Below the pieces are notes generated by a model. It ran no database searches and was not told where the DNA came from. It worked only from the letters and a program-made list of their open reading frames with translations. The position numbers were made by a program, and so were the translations under genes. A stretch of DNA of 64,000 bases from Chloroflexota bacterium (GTDB taxonomy: Bacteria; Chloroflexota; Dehalococcoidia; DSTF01; RBG-16-68-14), in the NCBI GenBank assembly GCA_003228685.1, contig QIFC01000123.1, positions 1 to 64,000 of the forward strand, in the 5' to 3' direction. This document shows, one piece after another, positions 23,459 to 31,775 of the stretch. The first letter of the stretch is position 1. Each line of letters begins with the position of its first letter.

Positions 23459-23671
23459 ATGGCGGAAGTTGTCGTAGGTGAGCGCGAATCGCTTGAGTCG
23501 GCGCTTAGGCGCTTTACCAAGCGCGTGCAGCAGTACGGCATTCTCTCCGAGGCGCGCCGCCGCCGCCATTACGAAAAGCCCAGCGTCAAGCGCAAGCGCA
23601 AGGCCGCTGCCAAGCGACGCAAGGCCGCTCGCTCAAGTTCGGGCGCTCCAGGCTCCATGTCGCGGCGCTAG
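23459..23671 (+). CDS. rpsU: 30S ribosomal protein bS21
   Basis: bS21 of 70 residues, the normal length. It shows the family pattern [26 protein letters not shown], followed by [24 protein letters not shown]. It binds the 30S platform near the anti-Shine-Dalgarno of 16S rRNA and helps initiation. ATG 23459 has a strong AGGAGG (23443-23448). Its own promoter lies upstream, and the YqeY gene follows after 23 bases, a common arrangement in which rpsU and yqeY are co-transcribed. Confidence 0.95.
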   Translation: MAEVVVGERESLESALRRFTKRVQQYGILSEARRRRHYEKPSVKRKRKAAAKRRKAARSSSGAPGSMSRR

Positions 23672-23694
23672 GCGTCCGGGCCACTTCGCATCTC

Positions 23695-24141
23695 ATGCCC
23701 CTGAAAGAACAACTGCAACGCGATCTCAAGGACGCCATGCGTCAGGGAGACAAGCAGCGCCGCGACACACTGCGACTCGTGCTGTCATCGCTCCATAACG
23801 CCGAGATCGAAGCTCGCGACGAGCTTGACGATGATGGCGTTCTCAAGGTGCTGACGAAAGAGGCCAAGCAGCGGAAAGAGAGCATCGAAGAGTTCCGCAA
23901 GGCTGGCCGCGAGGAGAAGGCAGCCGAGGAAGAGGCGGAACTAGAGGTGATCTCCAGCTACCTGCCGGAGGCGCTCTCACGCGAAGAGGTCCTCGCAGCA
24001 GCCAAAGAGGTCATCCAGGAATCCGGCGCTAGCGGTATGAAGGACATCGGCAAGGTGATGCCGGCGCTCATGCAGCGCCTTCAAGGCCGCGCGGACGGAC
24101 GCGAGGCGAGCGAAGTCGTCCGCGAGCTTCTCTCCGGCTGA
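23695..24141 (+). CDS. yqeY: GatB/YqeY domain protein
   Basis: YqeY-family protein of 148 residues. It starts with MPLKEQLQRDLKDAMRQGDK, continues LRLVLSSLHNAEIEARDELDDDGVLKVLTKEAKQR, and ends with the GatB-tail-like ASGMKDIGKVMPALMQRLQGRADGREASEVVRELL. The domain is homologous to the tRNA-binding tail of GatB, the amidotransferase that corrects misacylated tRNA, but YqeY has no amidotransferase core and its role is unclear. It follows rpsU directly, as in many bacteria, which supports a link to translation. Confidence 0.92.
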   Translation: MPLKEQLQRDLKDAMRQGDKQRRDTLRLVLSSLHNAEIEARDELDDDGVLKVLTKEAKQRKESIEEFRKAGREEKAAEEEAELEVISSYLPEALSREEVLAAAKEVIQESGASGMKDIGKVMPALMQRLQGRADGREASEVVRELLSG

Positions 24142-24168
24142 CCGCACGCCGGTCCAGTCCTCCCAAAC

Positions 24169-24194
24169 GCCCTTCTGATATGCCCTTCTGATAT
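24169..24194. repeat. Tandem 13-bp direct repeat at the pgpH promoter
   Basis: GCCCTTCTGATAT occurs twice head to tail (24169-24181, 24182-24194). The second copy runs into TATGAT (24192-24197), the best -10 candidate for the following gene, whose ATG is 30 bases downstream. Confidence 0.6.
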
Positions 24195-24226
24195 GATAGG
24201 GGCGAGCGCATGCAGAAGAGCGACTG

Positions 24227-26398
24227 ATGCCATCGCTGAGGGCGCCTCAAGTCCTGTTGTTCGGCGTCGTGCTGGCGTTGGGCTTTTTCCTGGCGCTCTT
24301 TCCATTCTTTCCTAAGCAGCTAGAGATTGGCGAAGGGGACATCGCGACGCGCGAACTCGTGTCGCCGCGCGATGAGACGTTCGAGAGCAAGGTACTCACC
24401 GAGCAGGCGAGGGACCTGGCGGCACTCGCGGTCCCCGATGTCCTGGTTGCCGACTCCAACGTTCTTCCAGCTCAGCTGGCCAAGCTCGACGAGAATGCCG
24501 CCGTCATCGGAGAGATCCGCCAGGACGATGACCTAGACGAGGCGTCGAAGCGGCAGGCCCTGCTGGCGATCGTTTCCCGTGACGGCACAGATACGATCCT
24601 GACCCTCACCGATGAGCGCTGGCAGCGCATCGTCGTTGATGCTGGACAGGTGCTGGGGACCGTGCTGGCCGGATCCATCACGCCGGGCGGCGAGGAGATG
24701 GTCCGCGAAGAGCTGCTCCAGCAGATCGCCACGGACCTGACCGCGGGCGAAGCGAACGTGGTCGCGGACTTGGCCAGCCCGCTCGTCGCGCCGACGCTCG
24801 TCGCGGACGCCGAAGGCACCGATGCCGCTCGTGACGTAGCGCGCGAGAATGTGGAGCCGCAGTTTCAGACGGTCTTCCGAAACCAGGTCATCGTCACTGA
24901 AGGCGCGCGTATCGACTCCACCGCGGTCGAAGTCCTGGAGGAGGTCGGCCTGCTGTCGCCGCGCGTGGAGTGGGAGAACCTGGTCGCCGCGGGCCTCATC
25001 GCGGTGCTTGCGGCCATAACCCTGGCGCTCTACGTTCGCCAGTTCCCCATCCCAGGCCTGGTAACCACGCGCAATCTTGTGCTGTTGGCGATCTTCATTG
25101 CGGTTCCCGTCTTGATCGCGAAGCTGCACCTGTCGCTGGTGCTGCCCGAGGACAGCCGGCGCTTCATCGCGTACTTCCTGCCGCTGGCGGCCGCGCCGAT
25201 GCTGCTTTCGACGCTGCTAGGCGCCCGCCTGGCGATCGTCGTCGGGCTCATGCAGGCCGGGCTGATGATGTTCGCCGTGATCAGTTTGCCGGACCTGTCG
25301 CTCGTCGAAACGATTCAGCCGGTGGACGTCGGCCGCGTGTTCCTCGCCTACGGCCTGGGCGCTGTCATAGGCTCCTACGCGGTCCAGCGCGCCGAGCGGG
25401 CCAACCAGTACGCCGCTGCCGGCGTGCTCGTTTCCGTGGTGATGGCTAGCGCGCTCTTCGCCACATGGCTGTTGGAGCCTGAGCGGAGCGGGATCGAAAT
25501 CGCTTGGATCATCGGCGCGGCCACCGTAAGCGGGCTGGGCAGCGGCTTGCTCACCGCCGGCGGCTACGTAAGCGTTGGCGCGCTGTTCGGCGTGACGACG
25601 CGGGTCCAGCTCATGGAGCTGGCGCAGTTGAACGCGCCGCTGCTCCGGCAACTGCAGGACGAGGCGCCCGGGACCTTCCACCACAGCATCATCGTCGGCA
25701 ATCTGGCGGAGCGCGCGGCGGACCTCGTCGGCGCCGACCCGCTGCTCGTGCGCGTGGGCTGCTACTACCACGACTTGGGCAAGGTGGCGCAGCCTGGCTA
25801 CTACATTGAGAACCAACTCGCCGGTGACAATCCGCACGACGGCATGGACCCGAAGGAGAGCGCTCGGATCATCGCGCAACACGTCACGGCTGGGGTGGAG
25901 CTGGCGGAGCGTCACAATCTGCCTGCCCGCGTGCGAGACTTCATTCCTGAACATCACGGCACACGCCTCGTGGCCTACTTCTACCGGCTGGCGAGCCAGC
26001 GGGACCCGAACGTCGATCCGAGCTTCTTCCGCTACCCGGGCCCCAAGCCCCAGAGCCGCGAAACCGCCATCGTCATGCTCGCTGACTCCACGGAAGCAAT
26101 GGTACGCGCCAGCGAGGACCGGTCAGCCGAGCGCATCGACGTGATCGTGGATGAAGTTGTGTCTGAGCGGCTGGCTGAAGGCGAGCTGGAGGAGTGCGAG
26201 CTGACGTTGCGCGACATTACGACGATCTCCGCCTCGTTCAAGCAGACCCTGCGCGGCGTTTATCACCCACGCATCGCTTACCCCGAGCCATCAGAGCGGG
26301 AGAAGGGCGCGCGTCTTGGGCGCTTCCGGCCCGGCAGGAGGGTGCCCCCGCTGCCGGAGGCCCCTGCGCCCTATCGTTCAAGGCCGCCTTCAGGATGA
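24227..26398 (+). CDS. pgpH: 7TM-HD phosphohydrolase, PgpH-type c-di-AMP phosphodiesterase
   Basis: Membrane protein of 723 residues in the PgpH (7TMR-HDED) family, known in Firmicutes to hydrolyse cyclic di-AMP. An N-terminal hydrophobic segment (about 5-25) is followed by a large extracellular domain (to about residue 245). Seven transmembrane helices (about 248-455) come next, and then the cytoplasmic HD domain with FHHSIIVGNLAERA, CYYHDLGKVAQPGYYIENQ (the HD pair) and IPEHHGTRLVAYFY. MLADSTEAMVRAS completes the metal site. The usual C-terminus is extended by about 35 Arg/Pro-rich residues. In many bacteria pgpH sits before ybeY; here purQ follows instead. A diadenylate cyclase gene is not in the window. 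Confidence 0.92.
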   Translation: MPSLRAPQVLLFGVVLALGFFLALFPFFPKQLEIGEGDIATRELVSPRDETFESKVLTEQARDLAALAVPDVLVADSNVLPAQLAKLDENAAVIGEIRQDDDLDEASKRQALLAIVSRDGTDTILTLTDERWQRIVVDAGQVLGTVLAGSITPGGEEMVREELLQQIATDLTAGEANVVADLASPLVAPTLVADAEGTDAARDVARENVEPQFQTVFRNQVIVTEGARIDSTAVEVLEEVGLLSPRVEWENLVAAGLIAVLAAITLALYVRQFPIPGLVTTRNLVLLAIFIAVPVLIAKLHLSLVLPEDSRRFIAYFLPLAAAPMLLSTLLGARLAIVVGLMQAGLMMFAVISLPDLSLVETIQPVDVGRVFLAYGLGAVIGSYAVQRAERANQYAAAGVLVSVVMASALFATWLLEPERSGIEIAWIIGAATVSGLGSGLLTAGGYVSVGALFGVTTRVQLMELAQLNAPLLRQLQDEAPGTFHHSIIVGNLAERAADLVGADPLLVRVGCYYHDLGKVAQPGYYIENQLAGDNPHDGMDPKESARIIAQHVTAGVELAERHNLPARVRDFIPEHHGTRLVAYFYRLASQRDPNVDPSFFRYPGPKPQSRETAIVMLADSTEAMVRASEDRSAERIDVIVDEVVSERLAEGELEECELTLRDITTISASFKQTLRGVYHPRIAYPEPSEREKGARLGRFRPGRRVPPLPEAPAPYRSRPPSG

Positions 26399-26440
26399 AG
26401 GGCGCTCGCGGAGCTAGGGCGCTCGCGGAGCGCCTTGGAC

Positions 26441-26446
26441 TATACT
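26441..26446 (+). promoter_or_regulatory. Candidate -10 box of purQ
   Basis: TATACT lies 34 bases before the purQ start. No good -35 is seen. A GGCGCTC-GCG-GAGCGCC hairpin (26418-26434) occupies the -35 region and may instead end the pgpH transcript. Confidence 0.4.
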
Positions 26447-26479
26447 AGAGCCGGAACCCCGGCTAGATACGGAGGGTTG

Positions 26480-27184
26480 ATGCGCTTCGCCATCGTCGTG
26501 TTCCCAGGGACGTGGAGCGACCACGATTGCCAGTATGTCCTGCGCGACATCTTGGGCCAGGAAACCGACCTCGTCTGGCACCGTGACGCCGATCTATCCG
26601 GCTACGACTGCGTCGTGCTGCCGGGTGGCTTCTCCTACGGCGACCACCTTCGCTGCGGCGCCATCGCGCGCTTTTCGCCCGTGATGGACGCCGTCGTTCG
26701 CCACGCCGAGTCTGGCAAGCCCACGATCGGCATCTGCAACGGCTTCCAGATCCTCTGCGAATCCGGTCTGCTGCCGGGCGTGCTCATGAGAAACGACAGC
26801 CTCCAGTTCCGCTGCCAGGACGCCTTCCTCCGCACCGAGACGAGCGACACCGCGTTCACGCGGTTGCTGGAGCCTGGGCAGGTGATCACAGTCCCCATCT
26901 CCCATGGCGAAGGCAGCTACTACGCGGACGACGCGACGGTCGACGCGCTGGAGGCGTCGGGCCGGGTCGCCTTCCGTTATTGCGATGCGGACGGCGCGCC
27001 GACGCCGGAGAGCAATCCCAACGGCTCCGTCCGCAACATCGCGGGCATTGTGAACGAGCGCGGCAACGTGCTGGGCATGATGCCCCACCCGGAGCGCGCC
27101 GGCGAGCCGCTCTTGGGCGGCGCGGACGGGCTGTACCTCTGGCGCAGCGTGATCGAAGCCGGCGTAGCAACACTGGCGGGCTAA
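26480..27184 (+). CDS. purQ: Phosphoribosylformylglycinamidine synthase, glutaminase subunit
   Basis: PurQ is the class I glutamine amidotransferase subunit that supplies ammonia to PurL in step four of purine synthesis. The 234-residue protein begins MRFAIVVFPGTWSDHDC. It has the oxyanion-hole region LPGGFSYGDHLRCGAIAR, nucleophile Cys in GICNGFQIL, HGEGSYY, and the catalytic His-x-Glu in MMPHPERA. ATG 26480 was chosen because GGAGGG (26471-26476) is directly upstream; a longer frame from 26435 has no family similarity. PurL is encoded 2.1 kb downstream (29276-31591), separated by accessory genes, an unusual split of a normally contiguous purS-purQ-purL set. No purS is visible in the window. 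Confidence 0.95.
   Translation: MRFAIVVFPGTWSDHDCQYVLRDILGQETDLVWHRDADLSGYDCVVLPGGFSYGDHLRCGAIARFSPVMDAVVRHAESGKPTIGICNGFQILCESGLLPGVLMRNDSLQFRCQDAFLRTETSDTAFTRLLEPGQVITVPISHGEGSYYADDATVDALEASGRVAFRYCDADGAPTPESNPNGSVRNIAGIVNERGNVLGMMPHPERAGEPLLGGADGLYLWRSVIEAGVATLAG
27142..27184. repeat. 43-bp direct repeat, left copy (3' end of purQ)
   Basis: The last 43 bases of purQ including its stop codon match 27648-27690 at 39 of 43 positions (starting GCGCAGCGT, ending TGGCGGGCT-A/G-A). Confidence 0.9.
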
Positions 27185-27185
27185 C

Positions 27186-27422
27186 GTGAAGCCGCTGTAC
27201 TTGATTCGCCACGCGCGCAATAAGCTGCGCCGATGGAAGATCAGTCGGGAAGAAGTCGAAAGCGCCGTAGCTAATCCACAAGCCCGAACGCTGTCTATCG
27301 GAAATCGGGTAAACTGTTGGAGTCGATGGCGAGGGGCCTGGCTCTCCGTGACCATCGTCGAAGAGGCTGACAGAATCGTGGTGATCACGGTGACACCTCG
27401 TAGAAAGGGACCGGCGACCTAA
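27186..27422 (+). CDS. DUF4258 protein, possible toxin of a toxin-antitoxin pair
   Basis: Basic protein of 78 residues. RHARNKLRRWKISREEVESAVANP, then GNRVNCW and the strands WLSVTIVEEADRIVVITVTP match the DUF4258 family, whose fold is RelE-like in some predictions. DUF4258 genes are frequently found directly before DUF2283 genes, and this pair is proposed to act as toxin and antitoxin; that is an inference from co-occurrence. GTG 27186 begins one base after the purQ stop, and the next gene starts one base after this stop codon's A, so the pair is compact. Codon use is less GC-biased than in purQ, which fits recent acquisition. Confidence 0.75.
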   Translation: MKPLYLIRHARNKLRRWKISREEVESAVANPQARTLSIGNRVNCWSRWRGAWLSVTIVEEADRIVVITVTPRRKGPAT

Positions 27423-27423
27423 G

Positions 27424-27648
27424 ATGAAGATCACATATGATGCCGAAGGTGACGTTCTCTACATTCAGCTAAGATGCGTGACTCCTGCAGATGGCGTCGA
27501 TATCGAGGAAGGGGTCACTGCCGAACTTGACGACGCCGGCCACTTGGTGGCTGTCGAGATTCTGGACGCGAGCAAGCGCCTCACTCCTGAGGAGCTCGTG
27601 AACGTCTCATACGAGAACCTACTGCTAGCCGCCTCTGAAGCGCCGTAG
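27424..27648 (+). CDS. DUF2283 protein, partner of the DUF4258 gene
   Basis: Acidic protein of 74 residues with the complete DUF2283 pattern: MKITYDAEGDVLYIQL, then a variable loop, VDIEEGVTAELDDAGHLVAVEILDASKRL. DUF2283 proteins are small and often accompany DUF4258 or other small toxin-like genes, so this is the likely antitoxin or regulator. The gene starts one base after the DUF4258 stop. Its stop codon ends exactly where the right-hand 43-bp repeat begins, so the pair fills the interval between the repeats with no spare DNA. Confidence 0.8.
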   Translation: MKITYDAEGDVLYIQLRCVTPADGVDIEEGVTAELDDAGHLVAVEILDASKRLTPEELVNVSYENLLLAASEAP

Positions 27649-27690
27649 CGCAGCGTCATCGAAGCCGGCGTAGCTACAGTGGCGGGCTGA
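27648..27690. repeat. 43-bp direct repeat, right copy
   Basis: Second copy of the purQ 3' end (39/43 identical to 27142-27184), starting at the last base of the DUF2283 stop codon. It has no start of purQ in front of it and is not expressed as a gene. Confidence 0.9.
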
Positions 27691-27730
27691 ACATGGACCC
27701 GCGCGGGCGGTTCTAGCAAGGAGGCCAACC

Positions 27731-28332
27731 ATGGGAGAAGCAGCACCAACGGCACCGGCACAGAGCTATCCGGTCACCTTCGATGTCGAGTACCCGGACC
27801 GGAAGAGCTATCGCGCTGGCTGGTCTTCGTCAAATGGATCCTGGCCATCCCGCATATCATCATCCTGTATGGCCTGGGATTGGCTGCCAGCGCGATCACG
27901 TTCATTGCCTGGTTCGTCATCCTCTTCACCAAGCGCTACCCACGCGAACTGTTCGACTTCGTAGTCAACATCAACCGCTGGAACGCGAACCTCGCCGCGT
28001 ACACCTTCTTAATGCGCGACGAGTACCCGCCGTTCTCGTGGGATGCAGGGCAATACCCGGTGGAATACGATGTCGAGTATCCGGAGGAGCTATCGCGCTG
28101 GCTGATCTTCGTCAAGTGGATCCTGGCCATCCCGCACGTCATCGTGCTGGCGTTCCTCTTCATCGGCATGTTCATCGCGCTCACGGTTGCCTGGTTCGCG
28201 ATCTTGTTCACGAAGCGCTTCCCGGAGTCGCTATTCACGTTCCTGGTGGGCGTCAACCGTTGGACCGTGCGCGTCAACGCCTACATCAACCTCCAACGAG
28301 ACGAGTACCCGCCCTTCAGCCTGGAGCCGTAG
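27731..28332 (+). CDS. DUF4389 membrane protein with apparent frameshift
   Basis: A two-repeat DUF4389 protein of about 200 residues split by a one-base deletion. From ATG 27731 (AAGGAGG upstream) the frame reads YPVTFDVEYPD. Near 27800 the sequence must shift by one base to continue EELSRWLVFVKWILAIPHIIILYGLG and on through the frame that ends at 28332. Restoring one base, for example GACCGGGAAGAG, gives YPDREELSRWL, which matches the second internal repeat YPEELSRWLIFVKWILAIPH. Each repeat has two membrane segments followed by an amphipathic region ending RDEYPPFS. Function of DUF4389 is unknown. Either the gene is broken or the assembly has a one-base error; the intact remainder favours a sequencing error or a very recent mutation. 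Confidence 0.7.
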
Positions 28333-28358
28333 GGCTTGGTCTACGCGGACTAGCGGGC

Positions 28359-28388
28359 TTGACAGGCGCCACCTCTGATTCGTAGTCT
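28359..28388 (+). promoter_or_regulatory. Promoter of the zinc-ribbon membrane gene
   Basis: Consensus TTGACA (28359-28364), 18-base spacer, TAGTCT (28383-28388). Transcription would begin near 28395, 36 bases before ATG 28431. Confidence 0.65.
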
Positions 28389-28430
28389 AAGGCGTTCTGA
28401 TCGAGACCATGACGGAGGGTAAGGTCGGCC

Positions 28431-29066
28431 ATGGCAGAAACTACTGGAGTCGAAGAGCCAGCTCGTCATTGCACGAACTGCGGGGACAGACAACAGCCGC
28501 GTGCCCGTTTCTGCGCTTCCTGTGGGGCCGCGATGACGCAGGATCCAGAACCTGGCCCTTCTGCAGCGCCATCTCAGGCCGACGTACCACAGTTCGGGGC
28601 GCCTGCAGCACCAGTAGACCAGGGATCTGGAGAGGCTGCGTCAACCGATACGCCTCAGCCACCTGTGCAGCAGGCTGCTGATTCCCAACCACGCGCAGAA
28701 CCGTCTCCGATCCCGCAGTCAGGTGAGATGTTCTGCTCCAGCTGCGGTAACGTCGTCAAGAGAGAAGCCGAGATTTGTGTGAGGTGCGGTGTACGCCTTC
28801 GCAGAGCCGCATCCTCTGGAGGGAAGAGCAAAGTGGCCGCAATCTTGCTGGCCGTTTTCTTGGGCTTCTGGGCTTGGCTGTACACGTACCGTGAGGATGG
28901 ATCTAAGTTCTGGATTGCGCTGGGAGTCAGTGTAGTAAACGTTGTGCTCATCATTGTCACCCTAGGATTCTGGGTCTTCATCGCTTGGATACCTGCCGTA
29001 GGATTCTGGATATGGCCCATCATCGATGCTGCAACCAGGGATGATGAATGGTACGCCTCGTACTAG
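28431..29066 (+). CDS. Double zinc-ribbon membrane protein
   Basis: Protein of 211 residues with two zinc ribbons, CTNCGDRQ with FCASCG near the N-terminus and FCSSCGNV with CVRCGVRL at about residues 100-120. A Pro/Gln/Ala-rich linker of about 60 residues lies between them. The C-terminal 80 residues carry two to three hydrophobic segments (VAAILLAVFLGFWAWLYTY, FWIALGVSVVNVVLIIVTLG, FWVFIAWIPAVGFWIWPII), as in zinc-ribbon/TM2-like envelope proteins. Function is unknown. The gene has its own consensus promoter and lies between two copies of a DUF4389 3' end, so it looks inserted. Base composition is less GC-rich than the purine genes around it. Confidence 0.75.
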   Translation: MAETTGVEEPARHCTNCGDRQQPRARFCASCGAAMTQDPEPGPSAAPSQADVPQFGAPAAPVDQGSGEAASTDTPQPPVQQAADSQPRAEPSPIPQSGEMFCSSCGNVVKREAEICVRCGVRLRRAASSGGKSKVAAILLAVFLGFWAWLYTYREDGSKFWIALGVSVVNVVLIIVTLGFWVFIAWIPAVGFWIWPIIDAATRDDEWYASY

Positions 29067-29074
29067 CGAGGCTG

Positions 29075-29149
29075 CGTTGGTCCGTGCGCGTCAACGCTTA
29101 CATTAACCTGATGCGAGACGAGTACCCGCCCTTCAGCCTGGAGCCGTAG
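29075..29149 (+). pseudogene. Fragment of a second DUF4389 gene (3' end)
   Basis: Reads RWSVRVNAYINLMRDEYPPF then SLEP and a stop, and differs from the intact DUF4389 3' end (28258-28332) by roughly eight bases, mostly silent. No upstream part of the gene is present because the preceding bases belong to the zinc-ribbon gene's 3' flank. Confidence 0.75.
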
Positions 29150-29158
29150 CCTGGAGAT

Positions 29159-29236
29159 ATGGATCCTGCGGTGGCGGCGCGGCACCCCTATCCGATCCGG
29201 CTCAATGTCGAGTACTTGGTCTGCGAATTCAACTAG
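29159..29236 (+). pseudogene. Fragment of a third DUF4389 gene (5' end)
   Basis: ATG followed by DPAVAARHPYPIRLNVEYLV and CEFN, then a stop. YPIRLNVEYLV corresponds to the opening YPVTFDVEYPD of the intact gene. The frame closes after 25 codons, so only the start of a copy remains. Confidence 0.55.
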
Positions 29237-29275
29237 TGCTCATGCCGCGGCGTCCGCTACCCTGACCATGTCCAC

Positions 29276-31591
29276 ATGCCAGTAGACCAAGAGACCCTCG
29301 ACCAGATCGCCCTCTCCCGGGAGGAGTACCAGCTCGCCTGCGAGCGGCTCGACCGCGAACCCAACGAGGTCGAGTTGGGCATGATCGGCGCGCTCTGGAG
29401 CGAGCACTGCGGCTACAAGAACAGCCGCCCGCTGCTAAAGCTCTTCCCCACGGAGGGGCCGCGGCCAGACGGCCGCCCGTATGGGCGCTTGCTGACCAAG
29501 GTGGGCGAGGAAAACGCCGGCGTCGTCGACATCGGCGATGGCTGGTGCATCGCGTTCAAGATCGAATCCCACAACCATCCCTCCGCGATCGAGCCCTACC
29601 AGGGCGCCGCCACCGGCGTCGGCGGCATCGTGCGCGACATCTTCGCGATGGGCGCGCGGCCGATCGCCATCCTCGACTCGCTGCGATTCGGGCCGCTGAC
29701 GGAAGCCCGCAACCGCTACCTGTTCAACGGCGTCGTCGAGGGCATCGGCGGCTACGGCAACTGCCTCGGCGTCCCCACCGTAGGGGGCGAAGTGGCGTTC
29801 GATGAGTCGTACTCGGGCAATCCGTTAGTGAACGCGATGTGCGTCGGCCTCGCGCGGATCGATAACCTGCAACGCGCGATCGCGACCGGGACGGGCAACC
29901 TCCTGATGCTCGTCGGCGCGGACACCGGCAAGGACGGCATCCACGGCGCGACCTTCGCCAGCGTGCAGCTGGACGAAAAATCCGAGGAGCGCCGTCCCGC
30001 CGTGCAGGTCGGCAACCCCTTCATGGAGAAACTGCTGATGGAGGCCTGCGTGGAGCTGGCCGAGCAGCACGGCGATTGGATCGTCGGGCTGCAGGACCTC
30101 GGAGCGGCCGGGCTGACGAGCGCCAGCGTGGAGTGTGCCGCGAAGGGCCGCGTGGGCATCGATATCGACGTTGGCGCGGCGCCACGGCGCGAAGAGGGGA
30201 TGACGCCGTACCATCTCATGCTCTCGGAATCGCAAGAGCGCATGCTCGTGATCGTCAAGCCCGAGCACGAGAGTGACGTGCGCGAACTGTTTGAACGTTG
30301 GGAGCTGCACTGTGTCGTCATCGGCGTCGTCACGGACGATGGCCGCGCGACGATCCGCGATAGTTCGACGCCCGTTAACGGCGACAACCCGGCTGTTGCG
30401 CGCGTACCCGTGGACCTGCTTACGGATCCGCCGCAGTACGTGCGTGAGGGCGTCAAGCCCTCCTGGCTCAACGATCTGCAAGCATACGATCTCTCGTCGC
30501 TACCCGATCTCGCGCGTAGGGGTGTTCAATTGAACGCCCCTACCTTGGACATGGATGCGAACGCGGCTCTACTGTCTCTTCTTGCCGAGCCGGAGATCGC
30601 GTCGAAGCGCTGGGTCTGGCGCCAGTACGATCACCAGGTGCTCACGAACACAGTGATCGGGCCCGGAAGCGACGCCACGGTCGTGCGCATCAAAGGGACG
30701 GACCAAGCCATCGCGCTCGCTACGGACGGCGACGGCCGTATGTGCTACCTGGACCCGTATGCCGGCGGAGCGATGGCCGTCGCGGAGGCGGCGCGCAACG
30801 TCGTCTGCGCGGGCGCCGAGCCGATCGCGATCACCAACTGTCTGAACTTCGGCAACCCGGAGAAGCCCGAGGTCTACTTCCAGCTCGAGCAGGCGATCCG
30901 CGGCATGGCCGCCGCTTGTAGAGCGCTCGGCACGCCGGTCGTCAGCGGCAACGTCTCGCTCTACAACGAGACCGCGGCCGGCGGCGGCGCCGCTCAGCCG
31001 ATCTACCCGACGCCCGTCGTCGGCATGTTGGGCCTGATGGAGAACGTGGACCAGGTCGTGCCGATGGCGTTCCAGGCCGCGGGCGATCACGTCTTCCTGC
31101 TGGGTGTGGACGCGTTGCAGGGTAACGCTGACGCGCTGGCAGGCGGCGAGTACCTGCGGACTGCCCATGGTCTCGTTGCGGGCCAGCCGCGTATCGATCT
31201 CGAACTCGAGGTCCGGCTGCAGAAGCTCTGCCTGGAGGCCGGACGCTCAGGCCTGTTGCAGTCGGCGCACGACTGCTCTCGTGGCGGCCTCGCGGTCGCG
31301 CTCGCCGAGTGTTGCATCGATGGCGCGCGCGGGCTCTCGGCGCCGGATGTCGCGGTCTCAGGCCGCGTCGACGCCGCGCTCTTCGGTGAGGCGCCCTCTC
31401 GTATCGTCGTATCGACGCGAGACGGAGCGCGCCTGCAAGCGCTCGCGGCCGAACACGACGTAGCCTCCTTGCAGGTCGGTACCGTCTCGGGCGACCGGCT
31501 GGTGCTGGGAGAGGCGCTGGACGTCGCTGTCGCGGACATGCGAGACGCCTACGAAGGCGGCCTCCCTCGTGCGCTCGGCCAGCCTGCTTGA
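29276..31591 (+). CDS. purL: Phosphoribosylformylglycinamidine synthase, large subunit
   Basis: Small-type PurL of 771 residues, the synthetase subunit that works with PurQ and PurS. The opening [21 protein letters not shown] is the family signature, and [28 protein letters not shown] is the ATP/Mg site of the first AIRS-like half. [18 protein letters not shown] and the second-half motifs [23 protein letters not shown] and [14 protein letters not shown] are intact. Length and lack of a glutaminase domain agree with a separate PurQ, encoded at 26480-27184. ATG 29276 begins the conserved N-terminus. It follows directly after DUF4389 gene fragments, so its distance from purQ is best explained by insertions and not by regulation. 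Confidence 0.96.
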   Translation: MPVDQETLDQIALSREEYQLACERLDREPNEVELGMIGALWSEHCGYKNSRPLLKLFPTEGPRPDGRPYGRLLTKVGEENAGVVDIGDGWCIAFKIESHNHPSAIEPYQGAATGVGGIVRDIFAMGARPIAILDSLRFGPLTEARNRYLFNGVVEGIGGYGNCLGVPTVGGEVAFDESYSGNPLVNAMCVGLARIDNLQRAIATGTGNLLMLVGADTGKDGIHGATFASVQLDEKSEERRPAVQVGNPFMEKLLMEACVELAEQHGDWIVGLQDLGAAGLTSASVECAAKGRVGIDIDVGAAPRREEGMTPYHLMLSESQERMLVIVKPEHESDVRELFERWELHCVVIGVVTDDGRATIRDSSTPVNGDNPAVARVPVDLLTDPPQYVREGVKPSWLNDLQAYDLSSLPDLARRGVQLNAPTLDMDANAALLSLLAEPEIASKRWVWRQYDHQVLTNTVIGPGSDATVVRIKGTDQAIALATDGDGRMCYLDPYAGGAMAVAEAARNVVCAGAEPIAITNCLNFGNPEKPEVYFQLEQAIRGMAAACRALGTPVVSGNVSLYNETAAGGGAAQPIYPTPVVGMLGLMENVDQVVPMAFQAAGDHVFLLGVDALQGNADALAGGEYLRTAHGLVAGQPRIDLELEVRLQKLCLEAGRSGLLQSAHDCSRGGLAVALAECCIDGARGLSAPDVAVSGRVDAALFGEAPSRIVVSTRDGARLQALAAEHDVASLQVGTVSGDRLVLGEALDVAVADMRDAYEGGLPRALGQPA

Positions 31592-31616
31592 CAGAACACT
31601 AGCCCTGACGTACATT
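31588..31616 (+). promoter_or_regulatory. Weaker upstream promoter of rplI
   Basis: TTGACA (31588-31593), overlapping the end of purL, 17-base spacer, TACATT (31611-31616). Confidence 0.45.
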
Positions 31617-31700
31617 CGTTCTGAGGGTGATCGGGCCTCGCGGGCATCGAAATGTGAACAGATAACGCCTGTCAACGTGTCCGGCGTACTCGAAAAACCA

Positions 31701-31729
31701 TTGACCTGACAGCGGCCCCCGCCTAATCT
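31701..31729 (+). promoter_or_regulatory. Main promoter of rplI
   Basis: TTGACC (31701-31706), 17-base spacer, TAATCT (31724-31729). A CGCC-TTTT-GGCG hairpin (around 31745-31757) lies in the short leader before ATG 31776. Confidence 0.7.
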
Positions 31730-31775
31730 GAGATACCAGCGCTTCGCCTTTTGGCGTCGCGACGAGGAGAACAAC

